DNA from: Rhabditophanes sp. KR3021
Lineage: Eukaryota > Nematoda > Chromadorea > Rhabditida > Alloionematidae
Direction of reading: 5' to 3'
NCBI GenBank assembly: GCA_963281155.1
Contig: CAUJLY010000003.1
Span: 3,844,001 to 3,908,000 of the forward strand
DNA length: 64,000 nt
Shown here one piece after another: positions 24,114 through 35,498 of the stretch (positions are counted from its first letter, which is position 1; every line of letters starts with the position of its first letter). Below the pieces are notes generated by a model. The model made no database searches, had not been told where the DNA came from, and saw only the letters and a list, made by a program, of their open reading frames with translations. The position numbers were made by a program, and so were the translations under genes.

Positions 24114-26912
24114 ATGGACTCTAAAGATAATCAAGAAATGGAAATCGAAGCCATTAAGGCAATTTATTCAAATGAAATCGAAATGGTCGAAAGTAATTAT
24201 CCCAATATTCACTTCAAATTTGCCATAAACTCGCATGCAGAAGGTGTTAATGCTCATTTTTATATTGATCCTTTTAATGTAATTATGGATATCAAATTGC
24301 CTGCCAACTATCCGGATGAACTCCCTGAATTGTCCATAGAAGTTGTGGAGGAACTGTTTGATGATGCACGTATTCAAAAAATCACGAATGACTTGCTAGT
24401 TATAGCTCAAGAAAATATTGGCATGCCAATGGTAAGTGATCATCTTGTATTCCCATTACTTTAATGCAAAAATATTATCATCCTTTTACTTATTTTTACA
24501 AGAGAGCCAAAAAGTTACACAACAACAAAGCCTTTTATAAATAGTGAAATGTTAGAACAATTTGTTGCCAAATTAGTTGCATATTATGTCACCTTTGTAA
24601 TATTCATACTTGTATCTATTGTATAACTTATCATCATCCTTAATATATGGATGCATTGTTGAAAATGTCTACCACATCCTTCAGCAGCACTAAGTACAGG
24701 TTCATGTAGCTTATGATCAACTACAGGAAGATTGAATGGATTTTTAATGAAAGTAATTGCGACTAGACGATGAAGTGTAAAATTATTACTACCTTTTTGA
24801 ATACGAAGAACAAATTATAATTCTTCCACTCAACAACTGTCCATTTTTCATTAATCATTTCTTCTTCAAAGTTATTAGCAACCGTTTCATCTGTTTCCAT
24901 AGCATTAGGATCAGTCATTCTTTCAATCCATTTAACCATTGCCTCAGCATCATAATCTTCACTGTAGCACCAATATTTCCCATTAGCTTGAATGCAGGAA
25001 GAACTTCTTTAACTCAAACAGTTGCTGAGAACGCTTTACAGCGTTCATTTGAGCAAATTTGATGGAAATGCCTTTAGTCTTGAAGTATTCAGCAGTCTTT
25101 ATAAGTTCATAACTTGCATTTGACGACACCTAAGCATAAGCAATTAGTCATTTTAACTGTAAGTCACCCGTAAGTGTAGAACATAGCCATTACACAATCA
25201 TATTATTCAAAGACGTTGTCAAAATTATGCTCAAATAATTGTGAATTAATTAACAGATATTATACTTGCGGATGTCAGGACCGAAATTCCCTCTTCTTCC
25301 TTCCTTAAATCAGCTGCAGCGATGGACACCTCATCAAGATTTTTGGGCATTTAGGAAAAGTTTGTCTATATAGTAAACATAAGCCTCGAAATACTGACCT
25401 ACTCCCAGAAAATCCCTCTTTATACAAATTAACACATTCACCATGATATACTTTCAAATGCACTCCAAATTGCTTGTCTTTCTTGTTCATAATTTTTCCG
25501 TGGAAGTGATCAAATAATCTGGAAACTCAATTAGTTCTCTGTGCATTAAAGGAATAGTAAGATCAATGGGGTGCTTCTTAAAAATTATAATATTAGCAAA
25601 ATAAACTCTCCGGGCAAACTATATTCCATAATGTGACAGCTGAAATGCCTCGTGAAGTCTTGAATCCATCATCATAAACTTGTACAGAATTACCTTTGCG
25701 AGCAAGAGGAATAATCTTTCCTATTCTTGTGACATCTAGTAGTTGATTTATTTGATATCTTGTAAATCCCCGAATTCGGTAGTAACCTTCAGACTTACGG
25801 GTTCGTTTGCTGACATGATTCTTAGTAAAAAGAAATAACTACTAAATGAGGACTAAGTTTAAAAGAAACAACTATGTTGTAATACCTGTACATTTAATAG
25901 CAATCAAATTTCAAATTAATTTTAAATTCATATTTTTGATACAATTAATCTAATACATTTCATGAAGATTTTTACTATTATGACCAGCTTGCAGGTAATT
26001 TTTGTTTTTAAAACCGATTTAACACTCTAATAATTTAGGACATTATTGGTACCCTAGGAGATGAATTGAAATTAAGGAAAGATAACGAATTTGATCAAAA
26101 ATTGAAAGCTGAAGAAGAAGAGGCGAACAAAAAAGTTATCGGAACACCAGTTAATTTTGCTACTTTTACTGAATGGAAAAACAAGTTTAAGGCTGAAATG
26201 GAGGCTAAAAAACATTCAGAGCTAAAGGTGGGTAAGAGAACGGGGGTTCTAATTTAATTTGACCTTGCGACTACGCTTTTTATATTTACTTATGAACTGA
26301 GTTCGTCTATTTGCACGATTAAGGTCCTTGACATCAACATATGTCAGAGAGTAACGTCTTAAATAATTTAGACCTTACTTGTTAGAGTATACACACATTG
26401 ATTTTATAGTTATGTGTCATACTTGAGTGAACATTAAAACTTTAGTTATCAACCGAATAGTTGTTAGTAGAGCTGTTCAAACTTGCTTGCCCAATCAAGA
26501 ACAAAAAATGTTGAAACAGTTGATAAACAAAAATTAACTTTGATAAGGACACTTATTCACTAAATATAACACATATATTAAGCATGTCAGTAGGCATATT
26601 AAGACGACCAAAATATGATAATAAACAATACTTTGACATGCATTTTAGGCTAAAGAAGCTGCGTTATTCGGTAGACTTACCGGGAAACAACAATTCCTTC
26701 AAGATTCTTCACTGTTTAACTCTGATCTTAGTTTCTTAGTAGCCGAATTTCAGGAGGAAGAATGCGAGGGCACCGAAAAATCAGATAAAAAAATGGTTGT
26801 CGAGGAAAATTTGTTTGAGGTAAATTTAAATGGAGTACCTATATACAAGATTCTTTATTTTTAGGATGATGAAGATTTTGAATTGCCATCAAGTGACGAA
26901 GACAGTTCTTAA
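24114..26912 (+). CDS. RWDD1: RWD-domain protein, RWDD1/DFRP2 type
   Basis: Exons are 24114-24431, a 27-bp microexon 25968-25994 (IFTIMTSLQ), 26039-26227, 26649-26819 and 26865-26912. The N-terminal RWD domain shows EIEAIKAIYSNEIEMV, LPANYPDELPELSIE and the helix up to ENIGMPM. The microexon exactly supplies the next RWD strand and helix (compare MIFTLVTAVQ). The C-terminal half has the family block KKVIGTPVNFATFTEWKNKF, then GRLTGKQQFL and an acidic end. RWDD1/DFRP2 proteins stabilise DRG-type GTPases. Intron 1 (1.54 kb) contains an antisense nuclease relic; intron 3 is about 420 bp. Confidence 0.9.
24600..25816 (-). pseudogene. NUMOD4/HNH-like endonuclease relic (antisense in RWDD1 intron 1)
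   Basis: Minus-strand open segments in several frames resemble homing-type HNH nucleases. From an ATG near 25816 the segment YYRIRGFTRYQINQLLDV then TRIGKII resembles the NUMOD4 pattern (x-I-x-GF-x-x-Y-x-I-S-N-x-G-x-V). VHLKVYHGECVNLYKEGFSG follows near 25450. Further on, NGKYWCYSEDYDAEAMVKW leads to SNNFTLHRLVAITFIKNPFN then LPVVDHK near 24720-24790, close to the HNH hallmark H-R-L-V-A-x-x-F-I-x-N-P...V-x-H. Stops and frame changes show decay, and an HNH Asn-rich end is lacking. NUMOD4/HNH genes are usual in phages and large DNA viruses and unusual in animal nuclear genomes. Confidence 0.5.
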
Positions 26913-27700
26913 AAATATTTTTATATCAAGGCATATCGTTATTGTTTGAATAATAAATTTCTAGATTTATTCGCAGAGAATTGTTATTAAAAATTGTTTC
27001 CCTTAAAATCGTTAACATTTTTTAATGTGTACATTCTTTCATTAATTTCATCCAACACTTCTTATTCTGTATTGTATTGTATTTGTTACTATTCTATATA
27101 TAATCCCATACTACTGCAAACCATTCCACGTATTCATGAATATGAAAGTTGAAGATCAATTTAAAAAGCCTACCAAAAGCTATTTCGTTTAATTATCTTT
27201 AGAAGTAATAGTTTATTTTTGGTGTATAGTTTGTTGATCAATCATTAAATCCTTTTGCAATTACACATAATAATCGCCAAAGCCTAATTTACATATTAAA
27301 CGCATTTAAAGCGAACTATAATCCGATTATTAGGCAAATTCCTTAACATTTTCGCATACTTTAAAAAAGTTAAAGTGCTAAATAATCGATTATTACTATA
27401 TGAGTCGTTTAAAACGTACCTGATTAGTCATATCATATCACAATGTGTTGTGTGGGAGAAAGATAGACAACCACCACGATAGTCATTTGCATTCCTCCTT
27501 TTGATAATAAAATGCAAAAACTTCTTTGTATGCATATGATTAGTATTGTTCGCGACCATTTCCTTTTTTACACATTTTTAATAAAATATGCACCTTAATG
27601 ATTCGAATGTGTTCATTTTATTATTATAGATTGATTACTTACACATAGTTGCTTTATTATCCTATCCCGATTGTAAATTGCAAAGTTCTAATTACTTGGA
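26913..27700. other. Intergenic region between RWDD1 and PAR-6
   Basis: About 790 bp, AT-rich, no supportable gene or RNA. It should carry the PAR-6 promoter. Confidence 0.5.
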
Positions 27701-29656
27701 ATGGCTCAAGATTCTGATAATATTCGTTCGCCTACTAACTATGCGGACAGTTCACCATCATCGATAGGAGCGATACATACTAGAACACAAACTAATAGAT
27801 CAGGTAACAGTTTTATTAAATTAAAAAAGAGGTGAAGAAAATATGGATAAATAAGTGAATTATAGAGACTTTCTTAAGTTAAAACGTTCGTTGGCATCTA
27901 AGAACTCTTGAAGGATTAATTTAGCTACCTGATCCTTCTTTTCTGGAAACATGTTTTTGACGATGTTATAGATTGGCTTTCCAGAGTCGCTATTTGTCAC
28001 ATTATCGCTGCAGTAATCAATCAAAATGTCTTCGATATTCTTGGCATGATCTTCGGAAACATAAGTCCTTTTTAAGGCGAGCATTTCCTTTGCCAGCAAT
28101 GAAGGCCTTGTGCATAGCTATTTCCTTATCATTAAACAAGAAATCCTATTTCACTTTTCTGTTGTAGTGACGCATGTGCTTCCTCACTACTGATGTAGAT
28201 TACTTCTGGCCCTTCTTTAGGATCTAAAGTAATTAATATATACTCTAGCGTAATTAGTCGTAATATAAAAAGTAAATATTTGTTGCTGGAATCATTAGCC
28301 TACTCCTTGCGAGTTTAATCGTAGAGCGCTTCTCCTTTCACGGCATTTGAAGGCTATTCCAAAGGAAAAATTTTTAAGAAGAACCTTTATTCATTAAATA
28401 AATAAAGTAAACCTCTGGAGAGCAACTGGCAAATTGTTACTTTCCATTCCTTCATTTGGTATCTCCATTATTGTTCTTCAATTTCCGATTTCCAATCTTA
28501 AATTTCCTTCCTTTTCAAATCTTCGATTCCATAATTTGTTTAGTCAACTGAGAGGATCAAACCGTCTGCTTGGCCACTTAAATTAACAAACTTTTGACTA
28601 AAATCTGATTTTTTTGCTTTTATTAACGTTTTGATGTGATCAGGTAACTCAGCTACTTTTTATCAATCCTCTCTGCCAGTGCCTGCTAACATTGCCGTAA
28701 AATCTAAATTTGATGCCGAGTTCCGCCGATTTTTAATTCACTTAGAAGGTGGTAAGGCAATGCCGTACAATGATCTTAGGAAATTACTAGAAGATATGCA
28801 TTTTTTACAAGACATACCATTTACGATCTGTTATACGTCGACTAGTGGAGACATTTTACCTATTACAAATGATGAAAACTTCAGAAAATCATATGAATCT
28901 GCAAAACCTTGTCTAAGAATTTTGATCCAAAGAAAGGGTGAATCATGGGAAGAAAAGTATGGATACGGAACCGAAAGTATGGATAGAAAGAAGAAGGGAT
29001 TGTCAACGATTCTGCCTGTCAGTCAAAAGCCTCAACGGTCTATTTTAATATCAAACCCCGAAGACTTCAGACAAGTTAGTAGCAACGATATTTATTAGTA
29101 TATTTTAACTTTGCTTTTGTAGGTTTCTGCGATTATTGACGTTGACATTATTCCCGACACACAACGACGTGTCCGATTATGTAAGCATGGAAGTGATAGA
29201 CCATTGGGATTTTTCATTCGTGAAGGTGATTCAATGCGTCTTTCCAACCAAGGCGTCAGAAAAGTAAAGTCTATTTTTATAAGTAAATTACTACAAGGTG
29301 GCCTAGCTGAATCTACTGGTTTATTAGCCATAAATGACGAAATTTTAGAAGTCAACGGTATTTCAGTTGATGGAAAAACACTTGATCAAGTCACCGATAT
29401 GATGGTAGCCAATGCCGGAAATTTGATTATAACTGTCAAACCAGCAAATCAATCGTCCTTAAATAGAAATCCTAGTGGAAATATTTCTCATAGGACCAAT
29501 TCAAACTCCTCATTCAGCGTCGGAGAAATGCACGAATCAAGAAATAACAAAACTGGAGAATATATAATTAAACACAAAAAAACACGAAGAACTGAAGATG
29601 ATTCAGATTCATCTGACGGAGAAATGTATGATATTAATAGTTCACATCATTCTTGA
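27701..29656 (+). CDS. par-6: Cell polarity protein PAR-6
   Basis: Exons are 27701-27803, 28644-29074 and 29123-29656. After a Ser-rich start comes a PB1 domain ([19 protein letters not shown] ... [21 protein letters not shown]) that binds atypical PKC. The semi-CRIB follows ([19 protein letters not shown]) and joins the PDZ domain ([49 protein letters not shown]), which together bind CDC-42. The tail is Ser/Asp-rich. PAR-6 acts with PAR-3 and PKC-3 at the anterior cortex. Intron 1 (840 bp) holds an antisense GIY-YIG relic, and its two splice sites lie in an 11-bp direct repeat. Confidence 0.95.
27798..27808 (+). repeat. Direct repeat at the 5' splice site of PAR-6 intron 1
   Basis: GATCAGGTAAC spans the exon 1/intron junction (GATCAG|GTAAC). 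The identical 11-mer recurs at 28638-28648 across the other end of the intron. This looks like a target-site duplication around inserted DNA. Confidence 0.6.
27860..28500 (-). pseudogene. GIY-YIG-family relic, copy F (antisense in PAR-6 intron 1)
   Basis: The minus strand reads, 5' to 3', [11 protein letters not shown], then [27 protein letters not shown] and, in a further frame with an uninterrupted 79-codon end, [40 protein letters not shown] and [14 protein letters not shown]. These are the middle and catalytic-Glu blocks of the family. The GIY/YIG strands are not clear. The C-terminal half is unusually well kept, suggesting a fairly recent insertion. Confidence 0.65.
28638..28648 (+). repeat. 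Direct repeat at the 3' splice site of PAR-6 intron 1
   Basis: The second copy of GATCAGGTAAC. Here the AG acts as the acceptor and GTAAC begins exon 2 (Gly-Asn). It pairs with 27798-27808. Confidence 0.6.
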
Positions 29657-32600
29657 ATTTTATTTTTTGTTAAAATGTTTTACTCAAAAAGAAGAATATT
29701 TATTTTTAAATTTGCACTGATATGTCACAATTAGTATTATAAGTAACTCAGAACAATTCCATCCAAATACTTTCCCAGTTTTGAGTCTATCTATGTTTGA
29801 ACGGAATTGAATTTTTCTATTGACAGAGTAACATAATATATTACTGTTTAGTTAAAAAAGTTTATCAAAAATATAAAAAACAACTACTTGATTATTTCGT
29901 TCATGCAAATCGCTTTATCAAAAGTCGAGCCTATTTATTAAATTTCTATTGAGTTAACTCCAATTACACCTATTTCTTCAAATGCGTAATTATTTATTTT
30001 GATGAATAAATAGTCATTATCGTAATTCAAATTAAATTATCCTGCTGGCAATTTAATTACAAGACGCTAAAATTGTTTTCACATACTATTATAACTGATA
30101 ATTTTTAGGTTCAAAAAACCTATTGGGAATATACGAGAAAAAGATAAGCAGATGTTGAATGAGAAAATATGTCACATCTTTGGAAGTATTAGAATTAAGA
30201 TCACGTATGACTATATTTAAACTAATCTTAGTGATATATTTTTTCCTAAAATATACTATTTAAATCAAAATGATTCATGGTGGTCTAGTTAAAATAATTT
30301 ACTTAACTAAAACATGTTGTCCAAATACATTGTTTTAAGTAATTTAAAAGTTCCATTGCATAAAGAGAATGTTTGCAATATCCGAAGCAATAAATAAATC
30401 GCCTAATTTTGAATATGCATCATCCTATTTTGTATTTTACATTCAGTCTTTAAGATAATAAAATAAACACATCTATAGGATTTGTTATTGCCAATTTATT
30501 ACGATTTATATAAATATGTTATCGTGTAAAAAATAAAGCATTTATTTCAATGAAAGGTTTTTATAAACTTTGTCATAATGATGAGCTACTCAATTTTTGA
30601 TTATTTAACCTTTTTATTAACTTCATGCCATGCTTCAATTTAAATACTTTGCGGTTATATTAAACAACAGATTTCATGAATAAATTTATTGCAAAATCAA
30701 AAAAGTAGATGTTAATTTATGTGTTTATTCAGATAAATAACTCCCTATTTTATTTAAACTTTGTGGAAACGTGAAGTCTATGCAATTTTACCTGAAGCAT
30801 TCGTGTACTTTACAATGATAAATTGGCCAATATATCAAAATAAGATTTGTAACTAAAAATTATTTTAATCAAAATGTTTTTATCATCCCACTTTTATTTT
30901 CTGGAGTCTTATTTGTTTGGTAAGATACCATGAATGTATCAGTTATATTTTGCTAAGAAATATAAATTTAAAAATATTTAAAATTAGAAGTTATTCAAAA
31001 CATCTATATCTCCATTTTTAATTCATCATAAAAATTTGTTTTTTCCTAAACTTACTTCGGTAGATATACACATGTTATGATATATCCTATTAATTATTCA
31101 AAATTGTTACAGATACAAAATAAATTTTCATTTCTCAAATGAGTTTCATTTTTGTTATTCTTTTTATAATCTACCTGAGTGTCCTTCCCTTTTTGGGTAA
31201 AGAAAATTATATTTACTTTTCCACAATGCGACAATAGACACTACTCACTTGAGCAACATAAAATATAAAGTTGAAATAAATAGAAAATTGTTCTTCCATA
31301 CCTAATTACTAAAATCAAAAACATGTAATTTTTATGGTGCCCGAACCATACAAATTTCACTATTTTGTCTAACTAAATAGTATAAGGTAATTGTGTAGGA
31401 TATCTTTATTTTAATATCAACTTTTATTATATTTGATAACTTTTAAAATATTGGTTGTAATGTTTTTTGTCGGAATAAATCTTCAATTACAATGTTTCTT
31501 GATTACATTACTTACATAAAAATAATTTCTGACTAAATTATTATGAGGGAAAATGATTATCATGTATAATTTGTTTTTAATTTAAAAAAATGCCATTTCT
31601 TTTGCGGAAAAAATAATAAAAATATTAATTAAATTAGTCGGCTTTTTATAATTTGATTTATGAAAAAGTATTTTCTTTTTTGAGTCTATTTTGATTAAAT
31701 GGAATAAGTTTAAGTATAGGCTAAAATTCATTAGTTGACGATAGCTTTCGAAACAAGATACTTGTTTGAAAGTCATAAATAATCAGTACGTGTTTTTGTA
31801 ACTGTTAAAACGTCTTTAACCCGGTGAATATTGTATTACATTACTTATTATTGTTAACGAAAGCGTTAGTTTGATGGAAAGCTGTCAGATATTTTTTGAA
31901 GGTATTCATAAATTTGTTCCTTCTTAAAAATGAAAAATTTTATCCTGATGATTTGACTTCATTTTTTAGCTAGAAGAGCATAATTTATTGCTGGCACATT
32001 TTTTACTAAAAATTATATAGTGATAGCCTGATTTTAATGTGGCTGTTAGAAAGAGTAATATTGAAACATATTTACATACCAACACCATAATAACGAAACA
32101 TAAATTTATTTTTTGGTTCATTCTAAAAGTTTCAGTTTTTGTGAACTTATTCAAAAACATTCGTTTTATATTATTTGCTATTGATAAGACTAATGTTTGT
32201 TGATATAATATTATTAATCATTATAATAACGAACAAAACATATTTAATTGCATCGAATAATCGGTTGAAAAAATTCGAAATTCAAACTAAAACTAATTAT
32301 TTAATATTGCTTTTTCGATCCTCTTTTGAGTATATTTGAATAGACATTTTTTACACCTTGTGACATTTATAAATTACACTTTGGTGTAGCCTTAATTGAA
32401 ACAAATTAGTGCATACTTTTTAGAAGCAATTCTTTGAATAAGGCCCGCTTAGTTAATCTTCAGCTTTTCATTGTTAATCTATGATGATTTTATGTAATTT
32501 GCCTTGTTACAATTAAATCGACTTTGACAATATTCTTGGGATTATTTCATATATTCCACTTAATTCACATATTCCATTTATTAAGTTTATTCATAAAGAC

Positions 32601-33560
32601 ATAGTTTTCTAAGACAAATCATTGATATAAGTGGCTGTCATTAATTAAACATAAATATTAAAATTAATGTTTTGACACATAATATCACTGCATCACAAAT
32701 GTTGCCCAAAAGTTTATAGTTTTTTTTGATTTGCGTGTGCTATTAAAAATACTACTTTAACAATATCTTTTTTAAATCTTTTAACTATGTCCCATTTCGT
32801 TCGGCCTTAGTGTTAGCATTATGAATTTAAAAATCGCTAATGATATCGCATTTTATATGTTATAAATTTAACGACTAAACTGGGAAAATAGAAAGTATTA
32901 TCCTTTGTTGATATCAAAATTTTAACTTTAATGCGATAGTCATTTTTTCTCTATTTATTTAAATATAGTCTTAGCTACTTCATTAATTTATTAGTCTTCT
33001 ACATTTCCACACATAGAAGTATATCAAATATTTGAAACTGTTCCATCACACATCCATTCTCTTAATCATTGTTGATGAAACGAAATACTAAAAAAGTTAA
33101 TTGTAGCGACTCCTATCTGATGATGCCATTAAAGTGAAGCCTTTGAAGAGGGCAAGACTACCAACGTTGCATAATTAACTTTTTTAAAGAATCTAATTTG
33201 GATGAAATATATTCGGATTCTGATAAACGTTACTCTTCCATACATTCTTAATGTCAGGTTCGTTAAATTCCTTCTAAAGATAATTTTCACACTCCTTGTT
33301 TTGGAATCAATTAATAAAATTTGAACCTCATTCGTGGAGCTAATATATTCTGTCTACACATTTAAATTATTTACAAAATATTTTAATAACATTCTTCGTC
33401 TTAAACCAGACTTATTTTATATCTTCACAAATTCTGAAGTGTCAATTAGATATATGATAGATTATCCTAGTAATTCTTCATATGTACATCCAAATTATGT
33501 TATGTCTTAATACTTTTTGGTTATGTTTTTAGTTTTTTGGCATTATAAGAAACATTCAAA
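29657..33560. other. 3.9 kb AT-rich intergenic region
   Basis: No supportable gene was found on either strand; the few 60-codon frames lack domains and splice partners. A short acidic segment around 33090-33230 (ESNLDEIYSDSDKRY) may be a coding remnant. The right end should contain the promoter of the GPCR gene. Confidence 0.5.
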
Positions 33561-35498
33561 ATGGAACAACGAGAACTGCGAGTCGTTCCAATACCTTGGT
33601 GTGCTCTATTTGGTTCTTTGTTTAGTTTGCTAACAATAATCGGACTTTTGGGAAATTCTGCTGTAATTTTAGTAATCGGAAGTGACAAATCTATGAGGAA
33701 ATCATGTATGAATCTTTTGTTGTTAAATTTAGTAAGTTTTAAACGATTTGAACATTTAAAGGTATTTTTTTAAATTTAGGCTGTTGCTGATGCTTTAAAT
33801 CTCATTGTTTCCTCAGTCGAATGGACTCATACCATTATTAGAGGATATCCAGGGTGGGTCTTTCCCTCAATTCTATGCCCTATCGCAAGGTACTTAGAAT
33901 GTGTGTTTTTGTTTTCAAGTAAGGATTTATTAAAAAAGACAATCAAAATTAAAGATATTTAAAAAATTGTGAGATAGTCAGCTTGTTCAATGGTATTATA
34001 AGCTTCAAATAAATCATCTAGAATAAGATCGGCTACCTCATCATTAATTTCTGGAAACATTAAAAGTATTTCTTCAAACGAAGGCTCTCCGCTATCGGAG
34101 TTGGTGAGTCGTGGTCTTAGGGCGTCAATAAGGATGCTTTCAATATTTTCAGCTACTTCTTTTGACTGATACAACTTCTTTAATACAATTACTCCATTCT
34201 CACCAAACAATTTATCATAGACAACTTCTTTGATGAAGTCTTCCTTCTTGTCGAACAACATTTCTAGTTCAACTGCATGATTGAATCTTGATTTGTGGAT
34301 TGACATTCTTCTTCCAAATTCGTCGGTTTATCCAACGTACCGAATTGCTTTTTTGAATCCTGCTTTGGTCTAGTTGTTATACACAACTCTTGGATCGATA
34401 ATTACATAGACCCAGCACCCTTCTTTAGCTTTGATTGAAGCGAGAACATCAGCAGCAGTTTTCTTTTGATTGAAGGTTTTAGCAGGATTCATTGACTCTT
34501 CGCATGATCTATCACATAAGAGGCGATATTGAGCATTAAAATGAATTAGTAAGCGTGAATTTGATCTAAAATATCGCCATGGCACGTAAATAACTTTTAG
34601 CTAATAATCAAATTTCAAAGGTACAAAGTCTTAGACCGTTGTTTCGTAAAGTGTCTCACTAAACAGATAATTAAGAAATTAAATCTTCTTGCTTTAATTC
34701 ATTAATTTACAATATGATTTTCAGGTATTATGACACAACTAATTGTTTGCGTGGAAAGATATATTGCAATAATTTATCCTTTGCATGCTAGAAGACTCTG
34801 TAGGCAGAAGAACGTTATAATTATCATTATAACGATGTGGGTTTTCGTTGGAATTGCAGCATCCCCATATGGAGTTGTAAATATTACAGCCAAGCAAGGA
34901 AGCATCTGCTATAACTATGCGATAAGAGATAAATGGTTTGAACGGTATAAATATGGTGAATTTTTGGCATTTTATTTCATACCTGCAATTATTTTCATTA
35001 TTTTATACTCGAAAGTGGCGATTGTGTTATGGATGAAAAATAAGCATTTATTCGAAGGTAGGAATTAAATGTAATAAATTTTATATACAAGTTCGGATTT
35101 TAGAAACTAGATCTTCCATCGAAACTCAGGCTAAATCAGACGCTTTGCAATTACGTAGAAATATTGTCAAAATGCTGGTAGCATGCGTTTGCGTTTACTT
35201 CATTTGTTATTCGCCAATTCAAGGAATCTTTCTATCACAGCAACTATTCAACCTCTCCTTTTCAATTCAATATGAGTTTATTCTACTGATGAATGCCTTG
35301 GCAATGACTTGTAGCGCGTGTAATCCTTTGTTGTATACGTTATTTTCAAGAAAGTTTCGCCAACGAATTTATAAAGTTATTACTTGCAGTAGTATCAAAA
35401 GTAGTAGAGAAAGATTCAAAACATTACGGAAAGATGCGACATTGTTACGGACAAGAACCAGGATTACGAATGTAGGTGGAAAATGGCTTTTTGAATAG
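33561..35498 (+). CDS. Rhodopsin-class (peptide-type) G-protein-coupled receptor
   Basis: Exons are 33561-33731, 33780-33918, 34725-35057 and 35104-35498, one frame. Seven membrane segments can be placed. TM1 contains GLLGNSAVILVI, TM2 NLAVADALNLIVS, and the TM3 end reads CVERYIAIIYPLHARR (E-R-Y in place of D-R-Y). TM5 is FLAFYFIPAIIFIILY, TM6 VACVCVYFICYSPIQG, and TM7 ends SACNPLLYTLFSRKFR (NPxxY). A Ser/Arg-rich cytosolic tail follows. The sequence fits nematode neuropeptide receptors; the ligand cannot be told. Intron 2 (806 bp, inside the TM3 region) carries an antisense GIY-YIG relic. Confidence 0.88.
33959..34585 (-). pseudogene. GIY-YIG-family relic, copy G (best-preserved nuclease core; antisense in GPCR intron 2)
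   Basis: The minus strand from 34585 reads RLLCDRSCEESMNPAKTFNQ, then KKTAADVLASIKAKEGCWVY and VIIDPRVVYNN (GIY-equivalent), then TAG. The frame shared with the following segment gives AGFKKAIRYVG, a TAA, then TDEFGRRMSIHKSRF (YIG-equivalent: Tyr-Val-Gly, conserved Arg and His). It continues unbroken as GVIVLKKLYQSKEVAENIES, ILIDALRPRLTNSDSG and FEEILLMFPEINDEVADLI. The order matches ANKLE1/LEM-3-type GIY-YIG domains with the metal-binding Glu in A-E-N-I-E. Two in-frame stops in the core make it non-functional as read. Confidence 0.72.

Noticed and set aside
29657..33560. Possible hidden gene in the 3.9 kb gap
   Set aside because: No frame above about 65 codons has a domain, signal peptide or consistent splice partners.
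1090..34400. TAG stops inside AP-mu, the Ig-like gene and relic G suggesting TAG is reassigned to an amino acid
   Set aside because: TAG ends well-supported genes (Quaking-like, DENR), and the other interrupted frames also contain TAA and shifts, so the code is standard.
8313..34585. Copies as Penelope-like retroelements, which carry a GIY-YIG domain
   Set aside because: No reverse transcriptase segment is seen near any copy, and the VY--DPR and LTNSDSG blocks fit the ANKLE1/LEM-3 type better.
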